NCBI GenBank assembly: GCA_965199595.1
Contig: OZ241182.1
Coordinates: 2,480,001-2,544,000, forward strand
DNA: 64,000 nucleotides
Direction: 5' to 3'
DNA from: JBBROS01 sp965199595
Lineage (GTDB): Bacteria; Pseudomonadota; Alphaproteobacteria; Acetobacterales; Acetobacteraceae
The notes beneath the pieces are model-generated. The model had not been told where the DNA came from, searched no databases, and was given only the letters and a program-made list of their open reading frames with translations. Below are positions 44,916-58,110 of the stretch, one piece after another. The translations under genes were made by a program, and so were the position numbers. The number at the start of each line of letters is the position of its first letter. The stretch's first letter is position 1.

Positions 44916-45278
44916 CTACTCCCATTCCAAAGCGCCCTTGCACCACTCATAGATGAACCCGACCGTCAACACTGCAAGGAACCCGACCATCGAGAGGAAG
45001 CCGAAGAGTCCGATATCCGCCAGGCTGATGGCCCAGGGGAACAGGAACGCGACCTCGAGATCGAAGATGATGAACAGGATGGCCACCAAATAGAACTTCA
45101 CGTCGAACTTGCGCCGCGCATCGTCGAAGGGCTCGAAGCCGCATTCGTAGGAGGACAGCTTCTCGGCATAGGGCTTCTGCCGGGCCGCCAGCAGCGAGCC
45201 GCCGACCATGGCGAAGGCGATGAAGCCGCCGATTGCGAGGAAAACCAGGATCGGGAAATAATCGGCCAGGATCGGCAT
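44916..45278 (-). CDS. nuoA: NADH-quinone oxidoreductase subunit A
   Basis: First gene of the complex I operon, a 120-residue three-helix subunit. Conserved loop YECGFEPFDDARRKFDVKFYLVAI (seen in two parts) and LEVAFLFPWA. GGGGG-type ribosome-binding site lies just ahead of ATG 45278. The 158 bases up to tRNA-Asp are the likely promoter region, but I see only a weak TGTAAT without a good -35. Confidence 0.96.
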   Translation of the reverse strand: MPILADYFPILVFLAIGGFIAFAMVGGSLLAARQKPYAEKLSSYECGFEPFDDARRKFDVKFYLVAILFIIFDLEVAFLFPWAISLADIGLFGFLSMVGFLAVLTVGFIYEWCKGALEWE

Positions 45279-45436
45279 GTCGGCCCCCAGGGGTAGCAAG
45301 CACATGGCACGCACGACTCGTGGTGCATCGCAGCGGATTACACCACGCGGACAACACTCGCCAGGGGCAGAGTAGAGGCAACGCCGGATGTGATGGACGA
45401 TGCTGTGGTCACCAGGTGCGCCATCCGGCAAACGAA

Positions 45437-45513
<77 letters not shown>

Positions 45514-45556
45514 ATCCCTGCGTCTGCATCCGCGGCAACGCCCCGGGCAGGGCGCT

Positions 45557-45585
45557 CGTCTAAGGCGATGCTGCGGCGCCGTCAA
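45557..45585 (-). promoter_or_regulatory. Promoter for tRNA-Asp
   Basis: Minus-strand TTGACG (45585-45580), 17-base spacer, TAGACG (45562-45557). The predicted start is about 35 bases before the tRNA. The strong -35 suits a stable-RNA gene and could also feed nuo. Confidence 0.55.
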
Positions 45586-45659
45586 CCCGCTGTGGCCAGT
45601 TGTTTCACTCCGGGCCGGCCGCAGGTCCACTGGCCGGAGCTTGCGGCATGATGGTGAAA

Positions 45660-45734
45660 TGGTGGGCGGTGACGGTTTCGAACCGCCGACCCTCTCGGTG
45701 TAAACGAGACGCTCTACCGCTGAGCTAACCGCCC
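45660..45734 (-). tRNA. tRNA-Val (TAC)
   Basis: Minus-strand cloverleaf: acceptor GGGCGGT / ACCGCCC with A73, D-arm GCTCAGCGGTAGAGC, anticodon stem TCTCG/CGAGA with loop TTTACAC (anticodon TAC), T-arm GGCGGTTCGAAACCGTC. CCA encoded at 45662-45660. It lies 60 bases after the lon stop. Confidence 0.97.
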
Positions 45735-45746
45735 ATGGGCCCTCAA

Positions 45747-45786
45747 AAGGGGTCAGGGCCAGCCCCCTGAGCGGGAGCCGGCCCTG
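45747..45786 (-). terminator. Hairpin after lon
   Basis: Inverted repeat CAGGGCC / GGCCCTG (45754-45760 with 45780-45786), followed on the minus strand by ACCCCTTTTG. The T-run is short, so this may be a weak terminator between lon and tRNA-Val. Confidence 0.45.
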
Positions 45787-45793
45787 TTGTAGC

Positions 45794-48253
<2,460 letters not shown>

Positions 48254-48322
48254 GGGACCTCCTTCAAGGACAGTCCGCCGGTAGGGCACCCGAATGCGGC
48301 GTGCCCGCGGCGTGTCCTGCGC

Positions 48323-48352
48323 ATATCGGCAAGCGGGAGACCAGGCACAAGG
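48323..48352 (-). promoter_or_regulatory. Possible RpoH-type promoter for lon
   Basis: Minus-strand CCTTGTG (48352-48346), 16 bases, CCGATAT (48329-48323) resembles an alphaproteobacterial RpoH site (CTTG and a C-rich -10 with TAT). Weak match; suggested partly because lon is a heat-shock gene elsewhere. Confidence 0.3.
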
Positions 48353-48379
48353 CCTGTCCTCCGCCTTATACAAGTGGTG

Positions 48380-49630
<1,251 letters not shown>

Positions 49631-49816
49631 GCACACTCCATCCCCGCATCGGCGGGGAACATCCCGATAGGTTAAACCCGGTCACCCGCCCCGGACAAGC
49701 GGGCGCCGGTCAAGCCGCCACGAACCAGCCGGCGCAAACCGGCATCGATAACGGCGGCTGCAAGAGATATGCCCGCGCCGGCCAGGTGCAAGCACCCATC
49801 GGCACGGGCACCGTCA

Positions 49817-50458
49817 TCACGGCTTCGCATTCTCCGGCACCGGCGGACGGTCGATCACCACCGTGTCCACCAATCCGAAGTCCCGGGCTTCCTCGGCCGA
49901 CATGTAGGTGTCGCGCTCCAGCTTGCTCTCGATCTCCTCCAGTGCCTGGCCCGTATGGGTCACGTAGATCTGGTTCAGCCGCTTGCGCAGCGTCAGGATC
50001 TCGCGCGCCTGGATCTCGATGTCGGTCGCCTGGCCCTGCGCGCCGCCGCTCGGCTGATGGATCATCACCCGGGCATTCGGCAGCGCGAACCGCTTGTCCT
50101 TCGTGCCGGCGCACAGCAGCAGGCTGCCCATGCTCGCCGCCTGGCCGATGCACACCGTGCTGACCGGGCTGCGGATGTACTGCATGGTGTCATAGATCGC
50201 GAGACCCGCAGACACCACGCCGCCGGGGCTGTTGATGTAGAAGCTGATGTCCTTGGAGGGATTCTCGCTTTCAAGGAACAGCAGCTGGGCGCAGATCACC
50301 GACGCGACCTGGTCATAGACCGGGCCGGTCAGGAAGATGATCCGCTCCTTCAACAGCCGCGAATAGATGTCGAACGCCCGCTCGCCGCGCGCAGTCTGCT
50401 CGACCACCATCGGCACCATGTTGTTGGCGTAGACCTCGACGGGGTCCCGATCCCTCAT
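49817..50458 (-). CDS. clpP: ClpP proteolytic subunit
   Basis: Tetradecameric serine protease core. 213 residues with catalytic triad Ser109 (GQAASMGS), His134 (VMIHQPSGG) and Asp183 (LERDTYMSAEEA). ATG 50458 has AGAGG nine bases ahead; ATG 50467 lies too close to it. 96 bases after tig. Confidence 0.96.
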   Translation of the reverse strand: MRDRDPVEVYANNMVPMVVEQTARGERAFDIYSRLLKERIIFLTGPVYDQVASVICAQLLFLESENPSKDISFYINSPGGVVSAGLAIYDTMQYIRSPVSTVCIGQAASMGSLLLCAGTKDKRFALPNARVMIHQPSGGAQGQATDIEIQAREILTLRKRLNQIYVTHTGQALEEIESKLERDTYMSAEEARDFGLVDTVVIDRPPVPENAKP

Positions 50459-50554
50459 TCCGTGCATCCTCTGTTCAGCAGTAGCTTAGATGTGGGAAGG
50501 TGTACAACCCGTTACAGGTGCGAAGTGCCCGGACGAACGGGGAGGTTTTGCGGC

Positions 50555-51904
50555 TCAGGCCACCCCGGTTTCCGCAACCGCATCGCTCTCCGGCTCGGCC
50601 GAAAGCTCCTCGGGGCTCACCGTCTTCTCCTCGACCTTGGCCAGCTCGAGGATGAAGTCGACCACCTTCTCCTCATACAGCGGCCCACGCAGGTTGTCGG
50701 CGGCCTGCGGGTTCTTGCGGAAGAACTCCATGACCTGCGCCTCCTGCCCCGGATAGCGCGAGGCCTCGGCCCGCATCGCCCGGGTCATCTCGTCCGCCTG
50801 CACCTGGATGCCGTTGGTCCGCCCGATCTCGCTCAGCAGCAGCCCCAGGCGAACCCGGCGCTCGGCGATGGCGCGGTAATCGGCCTTCAGCACCTCCGGG
50901 TCCTTGCCCTTGTCCTCCTCATCGGCCTTGCCCGAAGCCAGGTCGGCCTCGACGCGCTGCCAGATCTGGTCGAACTCGGACTGCACCATGCTCGGCGGCA
51001 CCTCGAAGGTCACGGTCTTGGACAGCGCATCCAGCAGGTCCCGCTTCACGCGCATCCGGCTCACCTGGTCGAACTCGCGCTGGATCTGCTGGCCCACGGC
51101 CTCCCGCAGCTTCTCCAGGCTCTCGAACCCGATCATGGTCGCCAGCGCATCGTCCACCACGATGGCGGTCGGCTGCTCCAGGCTCTTGGCGGTCAGGTCG
51201 AAGGTCGCGGCCTTACCGGCCAGCTCCTTGGCGTGATACTCCTCGGGGAACGTCACGTTGATCACGCGCTCCTCGCCGGCCTTCATGCCCTCCATCCCCT
51301 CGGAGAACCCGGGGATGAACCCGGCGCCGCCCAGCTTCACCGCCATGTCGGTGCCGGTGCCGCCGCCGAACGGCTCGCCATCCACCTTGCCCACGAAATC
51401 CACCGTCAGCGTGTCGCCGGTCCGGGCGCCACGATCCTCGGTCACGGGCTCGCGGCCCTCCTGGCGGCTGGCGATCTCCTCGACGGCCTTGTCGATGGCC
51501 TCGCTGGCCGGCTCGGCCTTGAACCGGGTCAGCGCCAGGGCGCCGAAGTCCGGCATGGTGATCTCGGGCAGCAGCTCCACCTCGACGGTGAACTGCAGGT
51601 CCTTGGCCTCCTCCACCTGGGTCACGTCCACCTTCGGCTGGCCGGCGGGGCGCAGGCCGCGATCGTCCAGCACCTGCCGGGTGGCGTCGTTCACGCTCTC
51701 CTCCAGCACTTCGGACATCACGGCGTTGCCGTAGCGCTGGCGCAGGATGTTGGCCGGCACCTTGCCGGGGCGGAAGCCCGGCAGCCGCACGGTCTTGCTG
51801 ATCTCCTGCAGCTTGGCCGTCCGCTTCTCTTCGATGGCGGCGGCCGGCACCGTCACGGCAAAGCCGCGCTTCAGGCCTTCGGAGAGCGTCTCGGTCACCT
51901 GCAT
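50555..51904 (-). CDS. tig: Trigger factor
   Basis: Ribosome-bound chaperone and peptidyl-prolyl isomerase acting on nascent chains. 449 residues from ATG 51904: ribosome-binding domain with signature GFRPGKVP, FKBP-type PPIase domain (about 150-245, with GFIPGFSEGMEGM) and C-terminal chaperone helices. The longer frame upstream runs through tRNA-Leu and is not real. An acidic tail closes the protein. Confidence 0.97.
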   Translation of the reverse strand: MQVTETLSEGLKRGFAVTVPAAAIEEKRTAKLQEISKTVRLPGFRPGKVPANILRQRYGNAVMSEVLEESVNDATRQVLDDRGLRPAGQPKVDVTQVEEAKDLQFTVEVELLPEITMPDFGALALTRFKAEPASEAIDKAVEEIASRQEGREPVTEDRGARTGDTLTVDFVGKVDGEPFGGGTGTDMAVKLGGAGFIPGFSEGMEGMKAGEERVINVTFPEEYHAKELAGKAATFDLTAKSLEQPTAIVVDDALATMIGFESLEKLREAVGQQIQREFDQVSRMRVKRDLLDALSKTVTFEVPPSMVQSEFDQIWQRVEADLASGKADEEDKGKDPEVLKADYRAIAERRVRLGLLLSEIGRTNGIQVQADEMTRAMRAEASRYPGQEAQVMEFFRKNPQAADNLRGPLYEEKVVDFILELAKVEEKTVSPEELSAEPESDAVAETGVA

Positions 51905-51940
51905 GTCGTAATTCCTGGCATCTGATAGAGGGGTTTGGGG

Positions 51941-52025
51941 TGGTGCGGGCGGAGGGACTTGAACCCCCACGGCTTGCGCCACCAGATCCTAAGTCTGGCG
52001 TGTCTGCCAATTTCACCACGCCCGC
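51941..52025 (-). tRNA. tRNA-Leu (TAG)
   Basis: Class II tRNA on the minus strand with acceptor GCGGGCG / CGCCCGC, anticodon stem CCAGA/TCTGG and loop CTTAGGA (anticodon TAG), a long variable arm (TGGCGCAAGCC region) and T-arm GGGGGTTCAAGTCCCTC. CCA encoded at 51943-51941. Located between tpiA and tig. Confidence 0.97.
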
Positions 52026-52063
52026 AAGCGCGTTTGGTCTCGTGTGCAGCGGCGGCGTGTAGC

Positions 52064-52870
52064 CTAGCCAGCCGGGTGGGGCAACCCGGCGCCATCGCCC
52101 GCGCCCGCCGCCATCGGCCGCGCCCGCCCGGGCGCCATCGGCACGCCCGCCCGGGCGATCGCCAGGAAGTCCGCCGCCACCAGGCTGGCCCCGCCCACCA
52201 GGGCGCCGCCCACCTCCGGCAGCGCCAGAAGGGCCGCGGCATTGCCGGGCTTCACGGAGCCGCCGTACAGGATGCGGACCCCCCGCCCCGCCTCGCCCAG
52301 CATCCCCAACAGCTGCGCCCGGATCACCTGGTGCATCGCCACCACATCCGCCGCGGTGGCGGAGCGCCCGGTGCCGATCGCCCAGACCGGCTCGTAGGCC
52401 ACCACGCCGGCGAACCCCTCCGGCACGCTGCCATCCAGCTGCGAGGCGACGACCACATCCTGGTTGCCGGACAGGCGGTGCTGCTCCGTCTCGCCCACGC
52501 AGATCACCGGCGTAAGCCCCGCCGCCATCGCCGACACGGCCTTGCCGCGCACCACCGGGTCCGACTCGCCATGATCGGCCCGGCGCTCGGAATGGCCGAG
52601 GATCACCCAGCCGCACCCGGCGTCACGCAGCATGGCCGGGCTGATGTCGCCGGTATGGGGGCCGTTGTCCGCAATGTGGCAGTCCTGCCCGCCCAGCATC
52701 ACGCCGCTGCCCTCCAGCGCCGCCCCCACCCGGTCCAGCAGCGTGGCGGGCGGGCATACCAGCAGCTCGCACGCCAGCCCCGCCGCCCCCGTCCGCAGCG
52801 CGGTGGTCAGGGCCGCGGCCTCGGCCCGCAGGCCGTTCATTTTCCAGTTCCCAGCGATCAACTGACGCAT
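52064..52870 (-). CDS. tpiA: Triosephosphate isomerase
   Basis: Interconverts dihydroxyacetone phosphate and glyceraldehyde 3-phosphate. 268 residues from ATG 52870 with GGGGGAG ahead. Catalytic Lys10 (NWKMN), His93 (GHSERR) and Glu160 (AYEPVWAIGTG), phosphate grip YGGSVKPGN. The C-terminus has an extra alanine/glycine/proline-rich tail of about 20 residues (PGRARPMAAGAGDGAG). Confidence 0.97.
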   Translation of the reverse strand: MRQLIAGNWKMNGLRAEAAALTTALRTGAAGLACELLVCPPATLLDRVGAALEGSGVMLGGQDCHIADNGPHTGDISPAMLRDAGCGWVILGHSERRADHGESDPVVRGKAVSAMAAGLTPVICVGETEQHRLSGNQDVVVASQLDGSVPEGFAGVVAYEPVWAIGTGRSATAADVVAMHQVIRAQLLGMLGEAGRGVRILYGGSVKPGNAAALLALPEVGGALVGGASLVAADFLAIARAGVPMAPGRARPMAAGAGDGAGLPHPAG

Positions 52871-53002
52871 CCGGCTCCCCCGCGGCACACCCTGCACTCT
52901 ATAAAGGTGCGGCGCGCATTGGGGAACGGTGCCGGTCGGGCGGGCCTATGGTCAAGCCGGGGCGGCGTAACTATGGTGCGCCCCGTTTCACCGGACACAC
53001 CG
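52871..53002. promoter_or_regulatory. Divergent promoter region tpiA / ppiD-trp
   Basis: The only divergent gap in the window. It has TATAAA at 52900-52905, which also reads as a -10-like TATAGA on the minus strand, but no convincing -35 partner for either direction. No operator recognised. Confidence 0.35.
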
Positions 53003-54892
53003 ATGCTCTCTGCATTCCGCGCATTCCTGAACACCCGCATCGCCCGGCTGTTCTTCGTCGTCCTCATCATCCCCTTCGTGCTGTGGGGCGTCGCCGACGT
53101 CGCGCGCAACATGGGTTCCGAGACCGCGCTGGCCACGGTCGGCAGCCGCAAGATCGAGGCGCCGGAATTCCAGGACGCCTACCGCCAGCAGCTCGCCCAG
53201 GTCATCCGCATGGCCGGCGGCCGCGTGGAGCCCACGCCCGCCATCCGCCGCGGCATCGCCGGAGAAACCCTGGACCTGCTGATCTATCAGGCCGCCATCG
53301 CCGGCGAGGTCGCGCGCCTCGGCCTCATCGTGCCCGATGCGGCGCTGCGCCAGGCGGTGTTCGACATCCCGGCCTTCCACGGCCGCACCGGCATCTTCGA
53401 CCGTCCGACCTTCGAGGCCGTGCTGCGCCAGAACAACCTCACCGAGGGCCGCTACCTGGAGCAGATGCGGGCCGACCTCGGCCAGCGCCAGCTGATGGAA
53501 GCCGTGCGTGTCGGCGTCGGCGTGCCGCAATCCCTGTTCAGGCCCTTCTATGCCTTCAGCCGCGAGACGCGCGTCGCCGAGGTTGTGGAGCTGCCCTTCG
53601 CCGCCGCGCCCGAACCCCCGGAACCCACCGAGGCCGACCTCAGGAACGCCTATGCCGACGACCCGGCCCGCTACAGCGCCCCCGCCTACCGTCACATCAA
53701 GGCCGTGGTGATCACGCCCGACACCATCGCCCGCGACATCGCCGTGCCGGATGCCGACATCGCCGCCTATTACGAGCAGCACAAGGCCGAGTTCGGGTCC
53801 CCGGCCAAGCGCTCCCTCCAGGTGCTGGTGGCGCAGGACGAGGTCGCCGCCCGCCTGCTGGCCGGCAAGTGGAGCGCGGGTGCCGACTGGGCCGCCATCC
53901 AGAAGGCCGCCACCGAGGCCGGCGCCTCCGCCGCGGATCTCGACGATGCCACCAAGGCGGACATCCCCGGCACCGAGCTGGCCGACGCCGCCTTCAACGC
54001 GCCGCTCGACACCGTGGTGGGTCCGGTGAAGTCCGAGTTCGGCTGGCAGGTGCTGCGGGTGACGAAGATCACGCCCGGCGAGGAGAAGCCGCTCAACGCC
54101 GTGCACGACGAGGTTCGCACCCGCATCGCGCGGGAGCGGGCGGTGGATCAGGTGTACAGCCGGGTCAACCGGCTGGAGGACACGCTGTCCTCTGGCGCGA
54201 CCTTCGACGAGATCCCGGCCGACCTCGGCGCCTCGCTGGTGGGCGGCACGCTGGATGCGCAGGGCAACACGCCCTCCGGCGAACCCGCGCCCATCCCCGG
54301 CAGCCCGGCACTGCGCCAGGCCATCCTCACCGCTGCCTTCGCGCTGCCGAAAGGCGAGCCCGCCAAGGTGATCGAGGGGCCCGACCAGTCCTACTTCGCC
54401 CTGATCGTGGACGACGAGACGCCGCCCGCACCGCGCCCGTTCGAGGCCGTGCAGACCCAGCTGCGCGACAACTGGGAGCAGGACGCCCGCCGCAAGGCGC
54501 AGGAGATCGTGGCGGCCCGCCTGCTCACCGCCGTGAAGGCCGGCGGCTCGCTGGAGGATGCCGCCACCGTCGCCGGGCTGCGCGCCGAACGCACCCCGCC
54601 GATCAGCCGCGCCGCCCCCACCCCGGGCGTGGCGCCGCAGCTGGTGCGGCCGGTATTCGGCCTGAAGAAGGGCGGTGCCGCCATGGTCGAGACCCCGCAG
54701 GGCTTCCTGGTCGCCCGCCTGGCCGAGATCACCGAGCCCGACCCGGCCGCCGACCCGGCTGCCGCAGCCCAGATCCGCACCGGCCTCGGCCTGGCCCTGG
54801 CGCAGGATATCGAGGTGACCTACGCCACCGCCCTGCGCGAACGCGCCCACCCGACGGTGAACCGCAGCCTGCTGGAGTCGCTCACCCAATGA
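53003..54892 (+). CDS. ppiD: Membrane-anchored peptidyl-prolyl isomerase, PpiD-like
   Basis: Predicted periplasmic folding factor held in the inner membrane. From ATG 53003 it has 629 residues: MLSAFRAFLNTRIARL, one transmembrane helix (about 16-34), SurA_N-like helical domain, a parvulin domain at about 240-350 (SPAKRSLQVLVAQDE to LRVTKI) and a C-terminal helical part. An ATG ten codons upstream (52973) is possible. The stop overlaps trpE as ATGA, the conserved alphaproteobacterial order. Confidence 0.85.
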   Translation: MLSAFRAFLNTRIARLFFVVLIIPFVLWGVADVARNMGSETALATVGSRKIEAPEFQDAYRQQLAQVIRMAGGRVEPTPAIRRGIAGETLDLLIYQAAIAGEVARLGLIVPDAALRQAVFDIPAFHGRTGIFDRPTFEAVLRQNNLTEGRYLEQMRADLGQRQLMEAVRVGVGVPQSLFRPFYAFSRETRVAEVVELPFAAAPEPPEPTEADLRNAYADDPARYSAPAYRHIKAVVITPDTIARDIAVPDADIAAYYEQHKAEFGSPAKRSLQVLVAQDEVAARLLAGKWSAGADWAAIQKAATEAGASAADLDDATKADIPGTELADAAFNAPLDTVVGPVKSEFGWQVLRVTKITPGEEKPLNAVHDEVRTRIARERAVDQVYSRVNRLEDTLSSGATFDEIPADLGASLVGGTLDAQGNTPSGEPAPIPGSPALRQAILTAAFALPKGEPAKVIEGPDQSYFALIVDDETPPAPRPFEAVQTQLRDNWEQDARRKAQEIVAARLLTAVKAGGSLEDAATVAGLRAERTPPISRAAPTPGVAPQLVRPVFGLKKGGAAMVETPQGFLVARLAEITEPDPAADPAAAAQIRTGLGLALAQDIEVTYATALRERAHPTVNRSLLESLTQ

Positions 54893-56394
54893 GCGAGACC
54901 TCGCCCGACCAGGCCACCTGCCTCGCCGCCTACGAAGCCGGCCAGGGCACGCTCGTGTGGTCCAGCCTGGTCGCGGACCTGGAGACGCCGGTTGCCGCCT
55001 ACATGAAGCTGGCGGCGGGCCGGCCCAATTCCTTCCTGCTGGAGAGCATCGAGAACGGCACCGCCCGCAGCCGCTACTCCATCATCGGCATGGCGCCGGA
55101 CCTGGTCTGGCGCTGCCGGGCCGGCGTGGCGGAGCTGAACCGCCAGGCCCGCAGCGCGCCCCACGCCTTCGTGCCCGACCCGCGCCCGGCGCTGGACAGC
55201 CTGCGCGCCGTGATCGCCGAGACCCGGATGCACATCCCCGAGCACCTGCCCCCCACGCTGGGCGGCCTGGTCGGCTATCTCGGCTACGACATGGTGCGCC
55301 TGATGGAGCGCCTGCCGAGCAAGAACGCCGACGCGCTGGGCGTGCCCGAGGCCATCCTGATCCGCCCCACCCTGTTCGCCGTGTTCGACAACGTGCGTGA
55401 CGAACTGACGCTTGCCGCCCCCATCTACCCGCAGCCCGGCCTCTCCGCCGCCCAGGCCTGGACCGGCGCCCACGCCGCCCTGGCCGAGGCCGCCGCCGCC
55501 CTGTCGCGCCCCCTGCCCCACGCCGTGCCCGCCGTGTCGCTGCCGCCGCAGCCGGAGCCTCAATCCAACCTGACCAGGGCCGGGTTCATGGCGATCGTCG
55601 AGCGGATGAAGGACTACATCACCGCCGGCGACGCGTTCCAGGTGGTGCCGAGCCAGCGCTTCTCCGTGCCCTTCGCCCTGCCGCCCTTCGCGCTGTACCG
55701 CTCGCTCCGCCGCGTGAACCCGGCGCCCTTCCTGTTCTTCCTGGACTTCGGCGCCTTCGCCGTGGTCGGCAGCTCCCCCGAGATCCTGGTGCGCCTGCGC
55801 GACGGCACCGTGACTCTCCGCCCCCTCGCCGGCACCCGCAGGCGCGGCGCCACGCGGGAGGAGGACGAGGCGCTGGAGCGCGACCTGCTCTCCGATCCCA
55901 AGGAGCGTGCCGAGCACCTGATGTTGCTGGACCTCGGCCGCAACGACGTGGGCCGGGTCGCGCAACTGGGCACGGTGCGCGTGACGGAGAGCTTCGCCAT
56001 CGAGCGGTTCAGCCACGTCATGCACATCTCCTCCACCGTGGAAGGCAGGCTCAAGCCCGGTCTTGACGCGCTCGATGCACTCATCGCCGGCTTCCCCGCC
56101 GGCACGCTTACGGGCGCACCCAAGATCCGCGCCATGGAGATCATCGAGGAGCTGGAGCCGACCCGGCGCGGCATCTACGCCGGCTGCATCGGCTACTTTG
56201 CGGCCAACGGCACCATGGACACCTGCATCGGCCTGCGCACCGCCGTGGTGAAGGACGGCACCATGTACGTGCAGGCGGGCGGCGGCGTGGTGGCGGACAG
56301 CACGGCCGAGGGCGAATACGAGGAGACCCGGCAGAAATCCCGCGCCCTGTTCCGCGCCGCGGAGGAAGCGGTGCGCTTTGCCGCCGGGTCATGA
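54889..56394 (+). CDS. trpE: Anthranilate synthase component I
   Basis: Makes anthranilate from chorismate and ammonia, first step of tryptophan synthesis. 501 residues; the tryptophan feedback site shows as SFLLESIENG, and the catalytic part has GSSPEILVRL, PLAGTRRRG and LMLLDLGRNDVGRV. ATG overlaps the upstream stop. Separate from trpG, not fused as in rhizobia. No leader peptide is possible here because of the overlap. Confidence 0.97.
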   Translation: MSETSPDQATCLAAYEAGQGTLVWSSLVADLETPVAAYMKLAAGRPNSFLLESIENGTARSRYSIIGMAPDLVWRCRAGVAELNRQARSAPHAFVPDPRPALDSLRAVIAETRMHIPEHLPPTLGGLVGYLGYDMVRLMERLPSKNADALGVPEAILIRPTLFAVFDNVRDELTLAAPIYPQPGLSAAQAWTGAHAALAEAAAALSRPLPHAVPAVSLPPQPEPQSNLTRAGFMAIVERMKDYITAGDAFQVVPSQRFSVPFALPPFALYRSLRRVNPAPFLFFLDFGAFAVVGSSPEILVRLRDGTVTLRPLAGTRRRGATREEDEALERDLLSDPKERAEHLMLLDLGRNDVGRVAQLGTVRVTESFAIERFSHVMHISSTVEGRLKPGLDALDALIAGFPAGTLTGAPKIRAMEIIEELEPTRRGIYAGCIGYFAANGTMDTCIGLRTAVVKDGTMYVQAGGGVVADSTAEGEYEETRQKSRALFRAAEEAVRFAAGS

Positions 56395-56493
56395 CCCAAA
56401 TCACAACAGTGTGGCGACGCTCCTGAACCCTGCCGCTGCGCCGTCCGACTCACCCCATGCCCTTCCGATCGCGGGAGGGGGGAAGATGATCCC

Positions 56494-57087
56494 ATGATCC
56501 TCCTGATCGACAATTACGACAGCTTCACCTTCAACCTGGTGCATGTCCTCGGCGATCTCGGCGTCGAGTGCGAGGTCGTGCGCAACGACGAGATCACCCC
56601 CGAGCAGGCCCTGGCCCGGCAGCCCGAGGCCATCGTGCTCTCCCCCGGGCCCTGCACGCCCAACGAGGCCGGCATCTGCCTCGACCTGATCCACGCCGCC
56701 GCCGGGCGGGTGCCGCTGCTGGGCGTGTGCCTGGGGCACCAGGCCATCGGACAGGCCTTCGGCGGCCAGGTGGTGCGGGCCGATGCGCCGATGCACGGCA
56801 AGGTGAGCCCGGTGACGCACGAGGACCGCGGCCTGTTCGCCGGCCTGCCGAGCCCCTTCGCCGCCGCACGGTATCATAGCCTGGTGGTGGCCCCCGGGAG
56901 CCTGCCGGATGTGCTGGAACCCACGGCACACACGGCGGACGGCACCATCATGGGCCTGCGCCACCGCACCCTGCCGATCCACGGCGTGCAGTTCCATCCG
57001 GAGAGCATCGCCTCCGAACACGGCCACAAGCTGCTGCAGAACTTCATGGACATCGCCCGCGGCCGCAATGCCACCGCGACGCCATGA
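56494..57087 (+). CDS. trpG: Anthranilate synthase component II (glutamine amidotransferase)
   Basis: Supplies ammonia from glutamine to TrpE. 197 residues with class I amidotransferase triad Cys79 (GVCLGHQ), His168 and Glu170 (QFHPESI). May also serve para-aminobenzoate synthesis (PabA). GGAGGGGGG-rich ribosome-binding site precedes it; 99 bases without features separate it from trpE. Confidence 0.97.
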   Translation: MILLIDNYDSFTFNLVHVLGDLGVECEVVRNDEITPEQALARQPEAIVLSPGPCTPNEAGICLDLIHAAAGRVPLLGVCLGHQAIGQAFGGQVVRADAPMHGKVSPVTHEDRGLFAGLPSPFAAARYHSLVVAPGSLPDVLEPTAHTADGTIMGLRHRTLPIHGVQFHPESIASEHGHKLLQNFMDIARGRNATATP

Positions 57088-58091
57088 ACAACCTGAAACC
57101 TACGCTCGACCGGCTCGGGCGTGGTGCCACCCTTTCTGAATCCGAGGCCGAAGCCGCGTTCGGCGTGGTGATGTCCGGCGAGGCGACCCCGGCGCAGATC
57201 GCCGGGCTGCTGATGGCGCTGAGGGTCCGGCGCGAGACGGTGGCGGAGCTGACCGGCGCCGTGCGCGCCATGCTGGCCCGCATGACCGGCATCACCCTGC
57301 CCCCCGGCGCCATCGACGTCTGCGGCACCGGCGGCGACATGTCCGGCACGCTCAACGTCTCCACCGCCGTCACCTTCGTGGTGGCCGGCTGCGGCGTGCC
57401 GGTCGCGAAGCACGGCAACCGCGCCCTCAGCTCCCGGTCGGGCGCCGCGGACGTGCTGACGGCGCTGGGTGTCAACGTGGAGGCGCCGCTGGAGCGGCTG
57501 CCCGCCATCCTGGCCGCGGCGGGCTGCATGTTCATGTTCGCACCCCGGCACCACGCGGCGCTGCGCCACGCCGCCGGGCCCCGCATGGAGCTGGGCACCC
57601 GCACCATCTTCAACCTGCTGGGCCCCCTCGCCAACCCGGCCTCCGTCAAGCAGCAGCTGACCGGCGTGTTCGATCCCGCCTGGGCGCGGCCCATGGCGGA
57701 AACCTTGGCGGCGCTGGGCACCGAACGCGCCTGGCTGGTGCACGGCCAGGGCCTCGACGAGCTTTCCGTGGCCGGCGAGAACCACGTCGTCGAACTCGGC
57801 GCCGGCAGCATCACCGAACGCACCGTGACTCCCGAGGACGCCGGCCTGGACCGCGCGCCCGTCGAGGCGATCCGCGGTGGCGATGCCGCGGCGAACGCAG
57901 CCGCACTTCTTGCGTTGTTGCAAGGAGCGCCGGGTCCCTATCGCGACACGGTGCTGCTGAACGCCGCCGCCGCCCTGATCATCGCCCGCCGCGCCGGCAC
58001 GCTGCGCGAGGGTGTCGACCAGGCCAGACGATCCATCGGCCAGGGCGCCGCCCTGGCCACCCTCGAGTCCCTGCGCCAGGCCACGGCCTGA
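57084..58091 (+). CDS. trpD: Anthranilate phosphoribosyltransferase
   Basis: Joins anthranilate and PRPP. 335 residues with CGTGGDMSGT (80-89), NVST, KHGNRALSS and GPLANPA. ATG overlaps the trpG stop as ATGA, so the two are coupled. Confidence 0.97.
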   Translation: MNNLKPTLDRLGRGATLSESEAEAAFGVVMSGEATPAQIAGLLMALRVRRETVAELTGAVRAMLARMTGITLPPGAIDVCGTGGDMSGTLNVSTAVTFVVAGCGVPVAKHGNRALSSRSGAADVLTALGVNVEAPLERLPAILAAAGCMFMFAPRHHAALRHAAGPRMELGTRTIFNLLGPLANPASVKQQLTGVFDPAWARPMAETLAALGTERAWLVHGQGLDELSVAGENHVVELGAGSITERTVTPEDAGLDRAPVEAIRGGDAAANAAALLALLQGAPGPYRDTVLLNAAAALIIARRAGTLREGVDQARRSIGQGAALATLESLRQATA

Positions 58092-58110
58092 TCGCCTCCC
58101 GGAGCCTATC

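Noticed and set aside
52948..56394. Plus-strand frame of 1148 codons that appears to fuse ppiD and trpE
   Set aside because: Its first 600 codons are an arginine-rich shifted frame over ppiD; only the trpE part is real and has its own ATG at 54889.
56395..56493. Possible tryptophan attenuator between trpE and trpG
   Set aside because: No tryptophan-rich leader frame and no pair of competing hairpins with a T-run is visible.
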